Assembly (NCBI RefSeq): GCF_007096885.1
Contig: NZ_VJNO01000052.1
Span: forward strand, 1-39,618
Origin: Streptomyces sp. 130
GTDB taxonomy: Bacteria > Actinomycetota > Actinomycetes > Streptomycetales > Streptomycetaceae
Length of the DNA: 39,618 bases
Direction of reading: 5' to 3'
Shown here: positions 16,286 through 23,487 of the stretch, piece by piece
Numbering within the stretch: the first letter of the stretch is position 1
Layout: each line of letters opens with the position of its first letter
Program-made: the position numbers and the translations under genes
The notes under the pieces: model-generated
Databases searched by the model: none
What the model saw: the letters and a program-made list of their open reading frames with translations, nothing else
Told to the model about the DNA's origin: nothing

Positions 16286-17779
16286 ATGTCCGCTGGACCG
16301 TCCCGCCGCACAGTGCTCCTCTCCGCCGCCCTCGCCGCTGTCGCGGCACCGCTCGCCGCCGTCACCGCGCACGCGGCCGTCCGTACCCCCAAGGTGCTGG
16401 TCATCGGTCTCGACGGAGCGCTCCTCGGCCGCATCAAGGACGCTTCCGCGCCCCACCTCGACGCCCTGATGGCGGGCGGCCTCACCGCCGGCAGCCGCCT
16501 CTACGCCGAGCCGCTGGCCCCCACCCTGTCCGGGCCCGGCTGGGCCACGGTCCTCACCGGCGTCTGGCCCGACAAACACCTGGTGAAGGACAACGCTTTC
16601 ACCGGCCACGCCTTCGCGGAATACCCGGACTTCCTCACCCGTGCCGAGACGGCGAAGCCCGCCCTTTCGACGTACGCGGTCTCCTCCTGGGCCCCGATCA
16701 CCGACACGGTCCTCTCCACCGCGGTCGACACCCGGGTCTCCACGCCCTCCGCCGAGTACGACGCCGGCACCACCAGCCGCGCCGTGGCCGAACTGCGGGA
16801 CGGCGACCGGGACGCGGTCTTCGTCCATCTGGACAACATCGACCACGCGGGCCACACTTACGGCGCCGCGAGCAGCCAGTACCGCGCGGCGATCGAGACG
16901 GCGGACGCCCAGGTCGGCCAGATCCTGGCCGCCGTCACCGGCCGGTCCACGTACGCCTCCGAGGACTGGCTGATCATGGTCACCGCGGACCACGGCCACA
17001 CCGACACGGGCGGCCACGGCGGCAACAGCGACCCGGAGCGCCAGACCTTCCTCATCGCCAAGGGCGGCACGATCGCAGCCGGCACCACCCGGTACGACAT
17101 CAAGATGCCGGACATCGCCGCCTCCGCGCTCGCCCACCTCGGCATCGCGATCGACAGCGCCTGGGGCCTGGACGGCCGACCGCTCCAGACGCCCGTGCCC
17201 GACGCGTTCGACACCCTGCGCCCGCAACTGGCCGCCGCCGTGGACGAGACGGGCATCCCCGCCGGCCTCACCGGCTTCACGCACACCCCGCCCGACGGCT
17301 GGTCCGTCGAGAACGGTGCGATGGGCGCCGGCGGCATGACGGAGTGGCGCGGCTGGTCCTTCACCACCGATGAGTTCTGGACCGCCGCCGAGCGCGGCCA
17401 GCAGCGGGAGTCCAACATCCGCGCCCGCAACGTCTTCGCCGTGGCCGACGGGGACGAGTGGGTCGACAAGAACCACAGCGGCACGTTCGACTCGACCCTT
17501 GTCAGCCCCGCGTGGGCGGTCACCGGCGGCTCCACCGCCGTCCTGCGCTACACCACCCTCTACCGCCAGGAAGCGCCGCAGAGGGGCGAGGTGTCGGTGT
17601 CCTGGAACGGAGGAACCCCTGTCACGGTGAAGACCTATACCACCGATACCCCGTCGCGCGTCGAGGCCGTCACCCTCCGCGTCCCGTCCGGCGCCACCAG
17701 CGCCCGGATCCGCTTCCGCTACACCGGCGGCAACAACTGGTTCTGGACCGTCGACGGAGTCACCCTCAGCGCGTCCTGA
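16286..17779 (+). CDS. Tat-exported alkaline-phosphatase-superfamily phosphodiesterase
   Basis: A 497-residue secreted enzyme. The N terminus (PSRRTVLLSAALAAVAAP) is a twin-arginine signal cleaved near AHA. The catalytic core of the nucleotide pyrophosphatase/phosphodiesterase type shows IGLDGA (metal ligand Asp43), APTLSGPGWATVLTG (nucleophile position Ser82 or Thr80), HLDNIDHAGHTYG and TADHGHTD for the two-metal site. A ~130-residue beta-rich C-terminal domain follows (GTFDSTLVSPAW and beyond). GGAGG precedes the ATG at 16286. Its own promoter carries the same operator as the phosphonate operon, so a plausible job is release of aminophosphonates from extracellular esters such as phosphonolipids. 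A general phosphodiesterase role cannot be excluded. Confidence 0.85.
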   Translation: MSAGPSRRTVLLSAALAAVAAPLAAVTAHAAVRTPKVLVIGLDGALLGRIKDASAPHLDALMAGGLTAGSRLYAEPLAPTLSGPGWATVLTGVWPDKHLVKDNAFTGHAFAEYPDFLTRAETAKPALSTYAVSSWAPITDTVLSTAVDTRVSTPSAEYDAGTTSRAVAELRDGDRDAVFVHLDNIDHAGHTYGAASSQYRAAIETADAQVGQILAAVTGRSTYASEDWLIMVTADHGHTDTGGHGGNSDPERQTFLIAKGGTIAAGTTRYDIKMPDIAASALAHLGIAIDSAWGLDGRPLQTPVPDAFDTLRPQLAAAVDETGIPAGLTGFTHTPPDGWSVENGAMGAGGMTEWRGWSFTTDEFWTAAERGQQRESNIRARNVFAVADGDEWVDKNHSGTFDSTLVSPAWAVTGGSTAVLRYTTLYRQEAPQRGEVSVSWNGGTPVTVKTYTTDTPSRVEAVTLRVPSGATSARIRFRYTGGNNWFWTVDGVTLSAS

Positions 17780-17989
17780 GCACCGACTCGGGAGAGTGCC
17801 ATCGCCTCGGACGGTCCGGGCCGCCAGCGGGTCCACGATGGACGAGCCACCCGATTCGCGTGGCCGTTCTCTTCCTGCTTGTAGGCGGCTCAGCGGGCGC
17901 CCCGACCCGCACGGCCGGCCCCAGGACGGCAGGGCCCGGGCGTGTTCGAGGGTCCCGCCGGCCTGATCGAAGCCGGGCACCCGCTCTCC

Positions 17990-19330
17990 TCACGCGGGCG
18001 GCAGTCCCAGCGCGGTGCGGGTTTCGCCCACCAGGCGCAGTGAGCCGAGTACGACGACCAGGCCGCCCGGCCCGGCGTGTTCGGCTGCCTGGTGGAGGGC
18101 TGCTGTGGTGTCGTCGGCGGTCAGGCAGGGGCCCTGGCGGCTGGGGGAGAGCTGGTTGTGCAGAGCGGCGGGGTCCGCGGCCTGGTGGGAGCCGGTGCGC
18201 GTGAGAATCAGGGGCCAGTGGGAGGGGAGCGGGGCGAGCATGCTGGAAACGTCCTTGTCGCGCATCGCGGCGAAGACCAGTGCGGGCGGGCGTGGGCAGT
18301 CGCCGGTGCGGGCGTTTCGCAGGATCTCCGGGGCGACGGTGGCCACGCCTTGCGGGTTGGTGGCACCGTCCAGCAGGACGCGGCCCGTCCAGTCTGCCTG
18401 CCGGGCGGGATCGATGAGTTCCAGGCGGCCGGGCCAGCGGGTCGCCGCCAGCCGGTCGCGGAGCCGGGCGCCGTCCGGCTGGGGGATGTGCCCTCGTTCG
18501 GTCATCGCGTCCACGGCGGCGATGGCGGTGGCGAGGTTGTGGTGCTGGTGGGCGCCGGGCAGCGGGCAGGGAAGGTTGCGGTGAACGGCGCGGGGGGTGG
18601 TGACGTCCAGCAGTGTGGCCGTGCCGCAGCCGGAGGCGCGGACTGTGTAGTGGATGTCGCGGTCCATGCGCCACACAGTCAGTCCGGTCCGCTCCCGCAG
18701 GACCTGCTCCGCGCCGGCGGCGGCCTCGGGGGCCAGCCGTCCGAGGACGACGTGGTCCCCGTCCCGCGTGGCCGCGGTCTTGGCCCGTGCGATCTGGTCC
18801 AGGGAATCGCCGAGCAGCCGGGTGTGGTCGAGTCCGATGCCGGTGACCACCTTGACGTCCAGGCCAAGCTCCGCGGCCGCGGCCCTGCTGCCGCCGATGC
18901 CCGCCTCGGCCACCGCCAGGTCGACTCCCGCCCGCCGGAAGTGCACGGCCGCGGTCGCCGCGAAGACGCCCTGGGCCAGCACGGGCAGGCCGTGCCGCTC
19001 GATCGCATGCCAGACCTCGGCGAACGCCTGGGTGTACTGCGCGCGCGTGACCGGGACCCCGTCGATCCGGATACGCTCCCTGGGCTCCTGCAGATGAGGA
19101 CTGGGCATGCTGCCCACCCGCGCGCCGGCCGCTGTCACCGCCGCGACGGCGAAGGCACAGGTCGACCCCTTGCCGTTCGTCCCGACCACCAGCATCCCGT
19201 GCAGCGACCGTTCGGGCCTGCCGAGTGCCTCCAACAGCAGCGGGACGTTCTTCTGCCGGACCGTCCGGGTCAGCCCGTGGGGATTTTTGTGCATCGCAGC
19301 GAGAAGTTCTGTACAGCGTTGGTAGTCCAC
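17990..19330 (-). CDS. FolC-like Mur ligase (folylpolyglutamate/dihydrofolate synthase family)
   Basis: A protein of about 446 residues with the P-loop VVGTNGKGSTCAF, the SMPSPHLQEPRERI segment, AEAGIGGSRAAA, and the C-terminal ligase domain (RWPGRLELID, LLDGATNPQG, FAAMRDKD). These match the folylpolyglutamate synthase fold, which joins an amino acid to a carboxylate with ATP. It is solitary, and no other folate gene is near. A paralogue acting on a non-folate acceptor is therefore possible. The start is GTG 19330, with CAGGAT about nine bases upstream; GTG 19351 has no ribosome-binding site. Convergent with the phosphodiesterase gene. Confidence 0.8.
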   Translation of the reverse strand: MDYQRCTELLAAMHKNPHGLTRTVRQKNVPLLLEALGRPERSLHGMLVVGTNGKGSTCAFAVAAVTAAGARVGSMPSPHLQEPRERIRIDGVPVTRAQYTQAFAEVWHAIERHGLPVLAQGVFAATAAVHFRRAGVDLAVAEAGIGGSRAAAAELGLDVKVVTGIGLDHTRLLGDSLDQIARAKTAATRDGDHVVLGRLAPEAAAGAEQVLRERTGLTVWRMDRDIHYTVRASGCGTATLLDVTTPRAVHRNLPCPLPGAHQHHNLATAIAAVDAMTERGHIPQPDGARLRDRLAATRWPGRLELIDPARQADWTGRVLLDGATNPQGVATVAPEILRNARTGDCPRPPALVFAAMRDKDVSSMLAPLPSHWPLILTRTGSHQAADPAALHNQLSPSRQGPCLTADDTTAALHQAAEHAGPGGLVVVLGSLRLVGETRTALGLPPA

Positions 19331-19351
19331 ACAGCCGATCCTGACACGCAC

Positions 19352-19686
19352 CGCGACGCCCGAGGCGCAGCAGGTGATTTCACCGGCGGGGGAGTGACGA
19401 CGCAGACGCAGCCCAGGGCCGTGCTTCTACAGGCTCGGGAACATCAGTGCAGCGGTGACGGCCCAAAAATCCTGTCTCCGGTGTCTCCGGAATCGGGCGG
19501 CGAAGGTCTGGGAAAGGAAGGTCACCCGTGTCCGGGGCGGATACCGTTCACGCCGGACCGCAGTGCCATGGCCCCGGTCGCCAGGACGGGTATCATCGCT
19601 CCCGTGGAGGCGGTGGATGCCCTCGGTGGTCCCGACCACTACCTCAACCCCGGTTCGCCCGCCTGCAACAGGCGTACAACTTCCAG
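19352..19686. other. Region upstream of the FolC-like gene holding a truncated coding remnant
   Basis: No intact gene is seen. From 19567 a plus-strand frame reads MAPVARTGIIAPVEAVDALG then GPDHYLNP. One base too few interrupts it, and it continues in another frame as RFARLQQAYNFQAI up to 19692. It looks like the end of a real protein cut at 19687 where the transposase fragment begins. The family was not recognised. The first part of the region should hold the FolC-like promoter on the minus strand. Confidence 0.4.
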
Positions 19687-19881
19687 GCAATCGACATGCG
19701 CGGTTTCGTGGTGCTGCCCAAGCGGTGGATCGTCGAGCGTCTCTTCGCCCACCTGATGCGAAGCCGTCGCCTGGCGCGCGACTTCGAACGATCCACCACC
19801 ACTGCCGAGGCAATGGTCTACTGGTCGATAACCATGATCATGACCCGCCGTCTGGCCCGCACACGCCCTGCGCGAGCGTGA
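19687..19881 (+). pseudogene. IS5-family transposase, C-terminal fragment (half of a split IS)
   Basis: The frame reads GFVVLPKRWIVERLFAHLMR, then SRRLARDFERSTTTAEAMVY and MTRRLARTRP before its stop. This is the C-terminal third of an IS5-family DDE transposase, including the catalytic-glutamate helix (IVERLFAHLMR). It starts abruptly at 19687 with GCAATCGAC. The same nine bases end the N-terminal fragment at 27719-27727 on the other strand, and together the two fragments make one complete transposase. The terminal repeat of the element lies downstream at 20449-20476. Confidence 0.85.
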
Positions 19882-20362
19882 ACCGGCCCGGCGACGACTC
19901 GGCCGGCCATCCCCGCGCGACCAGGCGTTTCGCCTTCGACCGCAACGCCTCCACTTTGGCCGGCACCACGTCCATGCCGAATGCGGAGGCCATCTCCTGG
20001 CAGGTCAGCGGACCCTGACCGAGACGAACCCGGTCCGCGAGCGCGGCCAGGATGCGCTGATAGTCCGCTGAAAGTACCGTCCTGGCCAGTCCCTCGCGCC
20101 ACACCGGAACCTGCGACTTCACCTTCGTTGCCACGGGCGGTGGCAGCCGCACCTCAGCCTCCGCCCCCGCGCCTCCCGCTGAATCGCCGCCCGGCGCGGA
20201 CAGCACCGCACCCACACGCTCACGGGCGATCGTCCACTCCAACCACTCCTGCTCGGCCATCGCGAGCTCGGCCTGGATCCGGTCGACTTCCTCGCGCAGC
20301 CCATCCACACGACGACGAGCGGCAAGCTCGTCCTGTTCCAACAGGCCGACAGCCGACGGCAT
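19838..20362 (-). CDS. IS-associated protein with coiled coil and winged-helix-like C terminus
   Basis: A 174-residue protein. The N terminus (EQDELAARRRVDGLREEVDR and on) is a predicted coiled coil. A Pro/Gly linker follows, then a domain starting TVLSADYQRILAALADRV and containing MASAFGMDVVPAKVEALRSK and AKRLVARGWPAE, which looks like a winged helix. Proteins of this build recur beside Streptomyces insertion sequences. It lies inside the split IS, between transposase and terminal repeat, and its 3' end overlaps the transposase tail antisense by 44 bp. GGAGG lies upstream of the ATG. The role is unknown; a DNA-binding accessory or regulator of transposition is a guess. Confidence 0.7.
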   Translation of the reverse strand: MPSAVGLLEQDELAARRRVDGLREEVDRIQAELAMAEQEWLEWTIARERVGAVLSAPGGDSAGGAGAEAEVRLPPPVATKVKSQVPVWREGLARTVLSADYQRILAALADRVRLGQGPLTCQEMASAFGMDVVPAKVEALRSKAKRLVARGWPAESSPGRFTLAQGVCGPDGGS

Positions 20363-20448
20363 TCGCGACCTCCACGAGAGCGACGAAACGACGATCCATC
20401 ACTCCCACACCGTCGCCGCCCCTACCCCTGACCAGCGAAACGCAGTCG

Positions 20449-20476
20449 TCAAACTCGGAAAGACAACAGCCTCTAA
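20449..20476. repeat. Terminal repeat of the split IS, transposase 3' side
   Basis: A 28-base end containing GACAACAGC (20462-20470) and closing with CTCTAA. It agrees at 23 of 28 positions with 28567-28594, the end beside the N-terminal transposase fragment. Both copies now point the same way, whereas ends of an intact IS should be inverted. Confidence 0.75.
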
Positions 20477-20564
20477 CTGATCGTTTCAGAATGCCGCCCT
20501 GCGGAGACGCTGGCGGCCCATGGAACAATCCACTGCAACCACGGGCTCAGGGGGATGACGCCGT

Positions 20565-20969
20565 ATGGAACGGGTTGGGGATGCACGAGGGCTCGTGCTT
20601 GGTTACGTCGACGCTCTGAAGGCAGTTGACGCGGCTATGAGGGCGGCGATCCCTTCGCTTGAGCGACTCGCAGATGTCCTCGGCCTGGTCCGTTCGCACC
20701 GGATCATCAACCGGAGTGGGCGGGTGGGCACCTACTCCTACTCGCTTCATGGGGCCGGGTGCCGCTTCGTCAGTGACGACGGCATCGAGGTCGATGTCGA
20801 CTTCACATCCGACGGGAGCGAGATCTTCGACGTCCGGCGGCTGCGCTGGTACGGGCTGACCCTGCCTGAACCTCTTGACGTCACAGAGCAGGACCTGCGG
20901 ACCGCCGTGCGGTCCCTTCAACCGCTGCTGACCGAGGTGCGACCGGGGTGGTTCAGTGTCGCCAGCTGA
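20565..20969 (+). CDS. Small passenger protein inside the IS, DUF6896-like
   Basis: A 134-residue soluble protein starting with ERVGDARGLVLGYVDALKAV. The middle contains TYSYSLHGAGCRF and GIEVDVDFTSDGSEIFDVRR, a pattern resembling the DUF6896 family, which is unstudied and occurs in actinomycete polymorphic regions. No catalytic motif or membrane segment is visible. The stop lies in the inner terminal repeat, five bases before the convergent transposase stop. The gene is intact while its neighbours decay. Family assignment is tentative. Confidence 0.6.
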   Translation: MERVGDARGLVLGYVDALKAVDAAMRAAIPSLERLADVLGLVRSHRIINRSGRVGTYSYSLHGAGCRFVSDDGIEVDVDFTSDGSEIFDVRRLRWYGLTLPEPLDVTEQDLRTAVRSLQPLLTEVRPGWFSVAS

Positions 20970-20974
20970 TCGCT

Positions 20975-21823
20975 TCAGGACGAGGTGCGCAGGGGGCGCA
21001 GGCATATGAGGCTGCAGGCGAGTTCGAGCAGGCCCTGGTGGAGATCGGCGCGTCGTTCGTAGCGGGTGCGGAGCCGTTTGGACTGGTGCAGCCAGGCGAA
21101 GGCACGCTTGAGGCCCCAGCGCACCTTGCCCAGTCCGGAGCCGTGAGCGACGCCGCGTCGGGCGATCATCGGCTTGATGCCGCGTTTCCACGGCAGGCGG
21201 CGGTACTTGTCGAAGTCGTGGGCCCCGGTCGGCATACAGGCGCCGGGGCTTGCGGCGGGGACGCCCCCGCAGACCCCGTATCGACGGAACAGCGTCGGGC
21301 AGAGGCAGGAGCTGGGTGACGTCGTGCCGGTTGCCGCCGGTGAGCGTGACGGCGAGCGGGGTTCCGTGACGGTCGACGATCAGGTGGTGCTTCGAGCCAG
21401 AGCGGGCCCGATCGACCGGCGAGGGCCCGACGCGGTCCCCCCTTTCAGCGCCCGGACGTACGATCCGTCCACCGAGCAGTCATCCAGGTCCAGCAGGCTG
21501 GCGTGACGAAGCTCGATCACCAAGGCGGCATGCAGGCGCGGCCAGACACCAGCCTCGCTCCAGTCCCGCAGTCGGCGCCAGGCCGTCACCCCAGAACAGC
21601 CCACTGCCTTGGCGGGGACGTCACGCCACGCGACACCGATCCGCAGCACATACATGCCGCCGGCGAGCGCCACTCGATCGGGAACACACAGCCGCCCCGG
21701 GTAGCGATGACGCCATTCGGGGACGGGTGGCACCAGCGGAGCCACCCGCCCCCACAGATCACCCGGAACAAGAACAGCACGCACACCGGACACCCCGCCG
21801 ACCAAGAACGCCGAGCGCAACAC
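20975..21823 (-). pseudogene. IS427-like transposase, two frames plus an inactivating insertion
   Basis: The first frame gives LVPGDLWGRVAPLVPPVPEW, RIGVAWRDVPAKA and LDLDDCSVDGSYVRALKGG. The frame then changes at AAAGGGGGGA (21436-21445, minus strand), the slippery type used for programmed frameshifting in this IS group. It continues as SKHHLIVDRHGTPLAVTLTG and RHDVTQLLP. A second shift near 21221-21226 (one extra C in GGGGCCC) breaks the frame before HDFDKYRRLPWKRGIKPMIA and RAFAWLHQSKRLRTRYERRA. The second shift is not at a slippery site, so this copy is probably inactive. The exact start is uncertain; GTG 21784 or 21793 is more likely than 21823. Confidence 0.75.
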
Positions 21824-21856
21824 CCACGGCTCAACTCATTCCGAAACGATCAGTTA

Positions 21857-22330
21857 ACCGGTTCCAGCGGCTGTCGTGCGAGCTGCACCCCGGACACGTC
21901 GAGGTGTGGGCCTGTACGCCGAGCGGCTGATGGACGGCCTCGGATACCTCGCCAATCCGGCCCTCCGACTTGGGGCTTGGGATGCTGGCCACCGGCAACT
22001 GCTGCGCGCCGCACGGGTCTTCCTGGACATCGGGCTGCGCCTGTGACTGCCCATCCCCGCAGGCACCAGGTTTCACGGAGCACTGCGGGCTCGGTCCTGC
22101 GAGATTCGTCGAGTTCGAGATCGACCGGGATCTGGGCCGGCCCGGACAGGCCCTCACCTACAAGCTGGGAGAGAAGGTGTGGCTGGAGGCACCGGAGGCC
22201 GCCCGGCGTCGCGACGGCTCCTCCTTCAGCATCAAGCGGTTCCACCACCACGCGCTGAACCTCGAGCCGATGGGCCTGGACCTGCTGCGCGCGGAACTGA
22301 CGTACCCGGCCGCGCCCGCTGACCAGGCGG
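21857..22330 (+). pseudogene. DUF885 family protein, C-terminal remnant
   Basis: The text begins inside a gene as NRFQRLSCELHPGH, equivalent to the conserved NRW-RLSCELHPGHGEGWA region of DUF885 proteins, putative zinc-peptidase-like enzymes. A missing base shifts the frame to GLYAERLMDGLGYLANPALR and RAARVFLDIGLRL, then a TGA replaces the Gly codon before LPIPAGT. Another shift leads to GQALTYKLGEKVWLEAPEAA and IKRFHHHALNLEPMGLDLLR. The 5' part is absent; the break coincides with the IS end at 21855. Clearly dead. Confidence 0.75.
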
Positions 22331-22412
22331 GGACAGGACGGACACGAGCGCGGAGCGCACCCCGTGGTGAGAAAGCGAGCGATCGGATGATCACGGCCAT
22401 AGGACACTCCGA

Positions 22413-22907
22413 CTGACCTCGACCACACGGGATCTGGTGCGGGCCGCATTACGCGAGCGCGTGCAGGCCTTGCTGCCCGACGCGACGGCGCTGGTACGCG
22501 CCGGCGCCGGGCTGCCGCTCCTGTTCGGGCGGGTGGTGCACGAACTGGGGCAGCGCCTGGTGGTCCTGCTCCCGGAACGCTGCGATGCCTTCGTCGGCAC
22601 TCACTTCCCCGGCCAGCAGGCGCACCGGGAGGTGCTGGCCCTGGCCGAGCAGATGCGGATGCTTCCCTTCGACCCGCGGAACCGGGACGCCTGTGTGAGC
22701 GCGGACGAACGGCTGGTCAGCGGATGCGGCCGACTGCCGGCCTTCTGGGACGGTGCACCGTCCAGCGGGCAGGAGGAGGCCACCGCTCACATGGTCGCGT
22801 ACGCCCGTGCCCGCGGTATCGCCGTCGAGGTCGACCGGCCTGCGGAGGCGGCCCGTGAACCGGCCGGACGCGGTGCGTCGCTGCGCGTGCCGGAGCACAG
22901 CCGCTGA
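22413..22907 (+). CDS. Small SLOG/LOG-like Rossmann protein, possibly decayed
   Basis: From GTG 22437 the frame encodes 156 residues, including LVRAGAGLPLLFGRVVHELG, FDPRNRDACVSADERLVSGC and THMVAY-like ARARGIAVEV near the end. The pattern matches a common Streptomyces family that resembles nucleotide-binding SLOG/LOG domains. Homology-like text begins eight codons earlier at CTG 22413, where a start ATG may have mutated; AGGAC lies upstream. A TTA leucine codon sits at 22449-22451. It may be expressed weakly or not at all. The function is unknown. Confidence 0.5.
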   Translation: MTSTTRDLVRAALRERVQALLPDATALVRAGAGLPLLFGRVVHELGQRLVVLLPERCDAFVGTHFPGQQAHREVLALAEQMRMLPFDPRNRDACVSADERLVSGCGRLPAFWDGAPSSGQEEATAHMVAYARARGIAVEVDRPAEAAREPAGRGASLRVPEHSR

Positions 22908-22927
22908 CCGTCTCGTGGGCCGTCACC

Positions 22928-23401
22928 TCACCGGCGCCGTTCGCCACCGACCTTCTGCACGTGAGTGGTGTCGGCGTCGATGACGGCACCGTCGGCGCCG
23001 GTCGGCTGGATCTCCGGTACACGGGCGCCGTGCTCGTCGACCAGCGCGGAGTGCGGCTCGCCGGGTTCGAAGGCGTGGCGTTCTCCCCACTGGCGCAGCG
23101 TGAGGAGGACAGGGAAGAGATCGCGGCCGACGCTGGTGAGAACGTACTGCAGGCGGCGGCCCGAAGGCGCAGTCTGCTGGGTCAGGACTCCGTGGGCGGT
23201 CAGCTTGCGCAGGCGGTCGGTGAGGATGTTGCGTGCGATGCCGGTCCGTCGCTGGAAATCGGTGAAGGACCGTGCCCCGTCCATCGCGTCCCGGACGACC
23301 AAAAGGCTCCACCGGTCACCGACGAGGTCGAGCGTGCGGGCCACCGGACAGTCGGGGTCGGTCCAGGCAGGGCTTGGAGTGCCCGTGGAGGGACTCGGCA
23401 T
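22928..23401 (-). CDS. HxlR-family transcriptional regulator
   Basis: A 157-residue winged-helix protein with the HxlR signature: CPVARTLDLVGDRWSLLVVR, DAMDGARSFTDFQRRTGIAR, ILTDRLRKLTAHGVL, then TSVGRDLFPVLLTLRQWGER. The N-terminal cysteine in DCPVA is the residue that senses redox or electrophile stress in several family members. GGGAGG lies upstream of ATG 23401. It is divergent from an MFS exporter across an 86-bp AT-rich gap, so it very likely controls that exporter. Confidence 0.88.
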   Translation of the reverse strand: MPSPSTGTPSPAWTDPDCPVARTLDLVGDRWSLLVVRDAMDGARSFTDFQRRTGIARNILTDRLRKLTAHGVLTQQTAPSGRRLQYVLTSVGRDLFPVLLTLRQWGERHAFEPGEPHSALVDEHGARVPEIQPTGADGAVIDADTTHVQKVGGERRR

Positions 23402-23487
23402 GACACCTCCCGATTGAGTTGCGGATTGAAACCATCATGCCCTACTGTCAAATTAGTTTCACTTTGCTACTCATTTCTGGGAGCGTG
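23402..23487. promoter_or_regulatory. Divergent promoter and operator region of HxlR and MFS genes
   Basis: This 86-bp gap is far richer in A/T than its surroundings. It holds the pair CTACTGTCAAA (23442-23452) and TTTGCTACTC, an imperfect dyad around TTAGTTTCAC, which could be the HxlR operator. No -10/-35 pair could be fixed confidently. Confidence 0.4.

Larger units (their letters stand above)
20475..21855 (-). mobile_element. IS427-like element of the IS5 family carrying a passenger gene
   Basis: AACTGATCGTTTC with AGAATG behind it (20475-20493) faces its inverted copy at 21837-21855, with 18 of 19 bases matching. A weaker inner copy (AGCTGATCGCTTC, 14 of 19) lies at 20964-20982. The 1.38-kb unit holds a minus-strand two-frame transposase and, between the outer and inner repeats, a plus-strand passenger gene. 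The inner repeat contains both stop codons. A TA flanks both outer ends. It abuts the terminal repeat of the split IS and has cut a DUF885 gene on its right. Confidence 0.75.

Noticed and set aside
10427..17779. Phosphonate antibiotic biosynthesis cluster
   Set aside because: There is no PEP mutase or phosphonopyruvate decarboxylase. The oxidase, hydrolase and importer indicate uptake and breakdown.
18077..19756. A 559-codon plus-strand frame opposite the FolC-like gene
   Set aside because: The minus strand carries clear FolC motifs and the plus frame has no recognisable protein. Only its last ~40 codons look like real coding text and are described separately.
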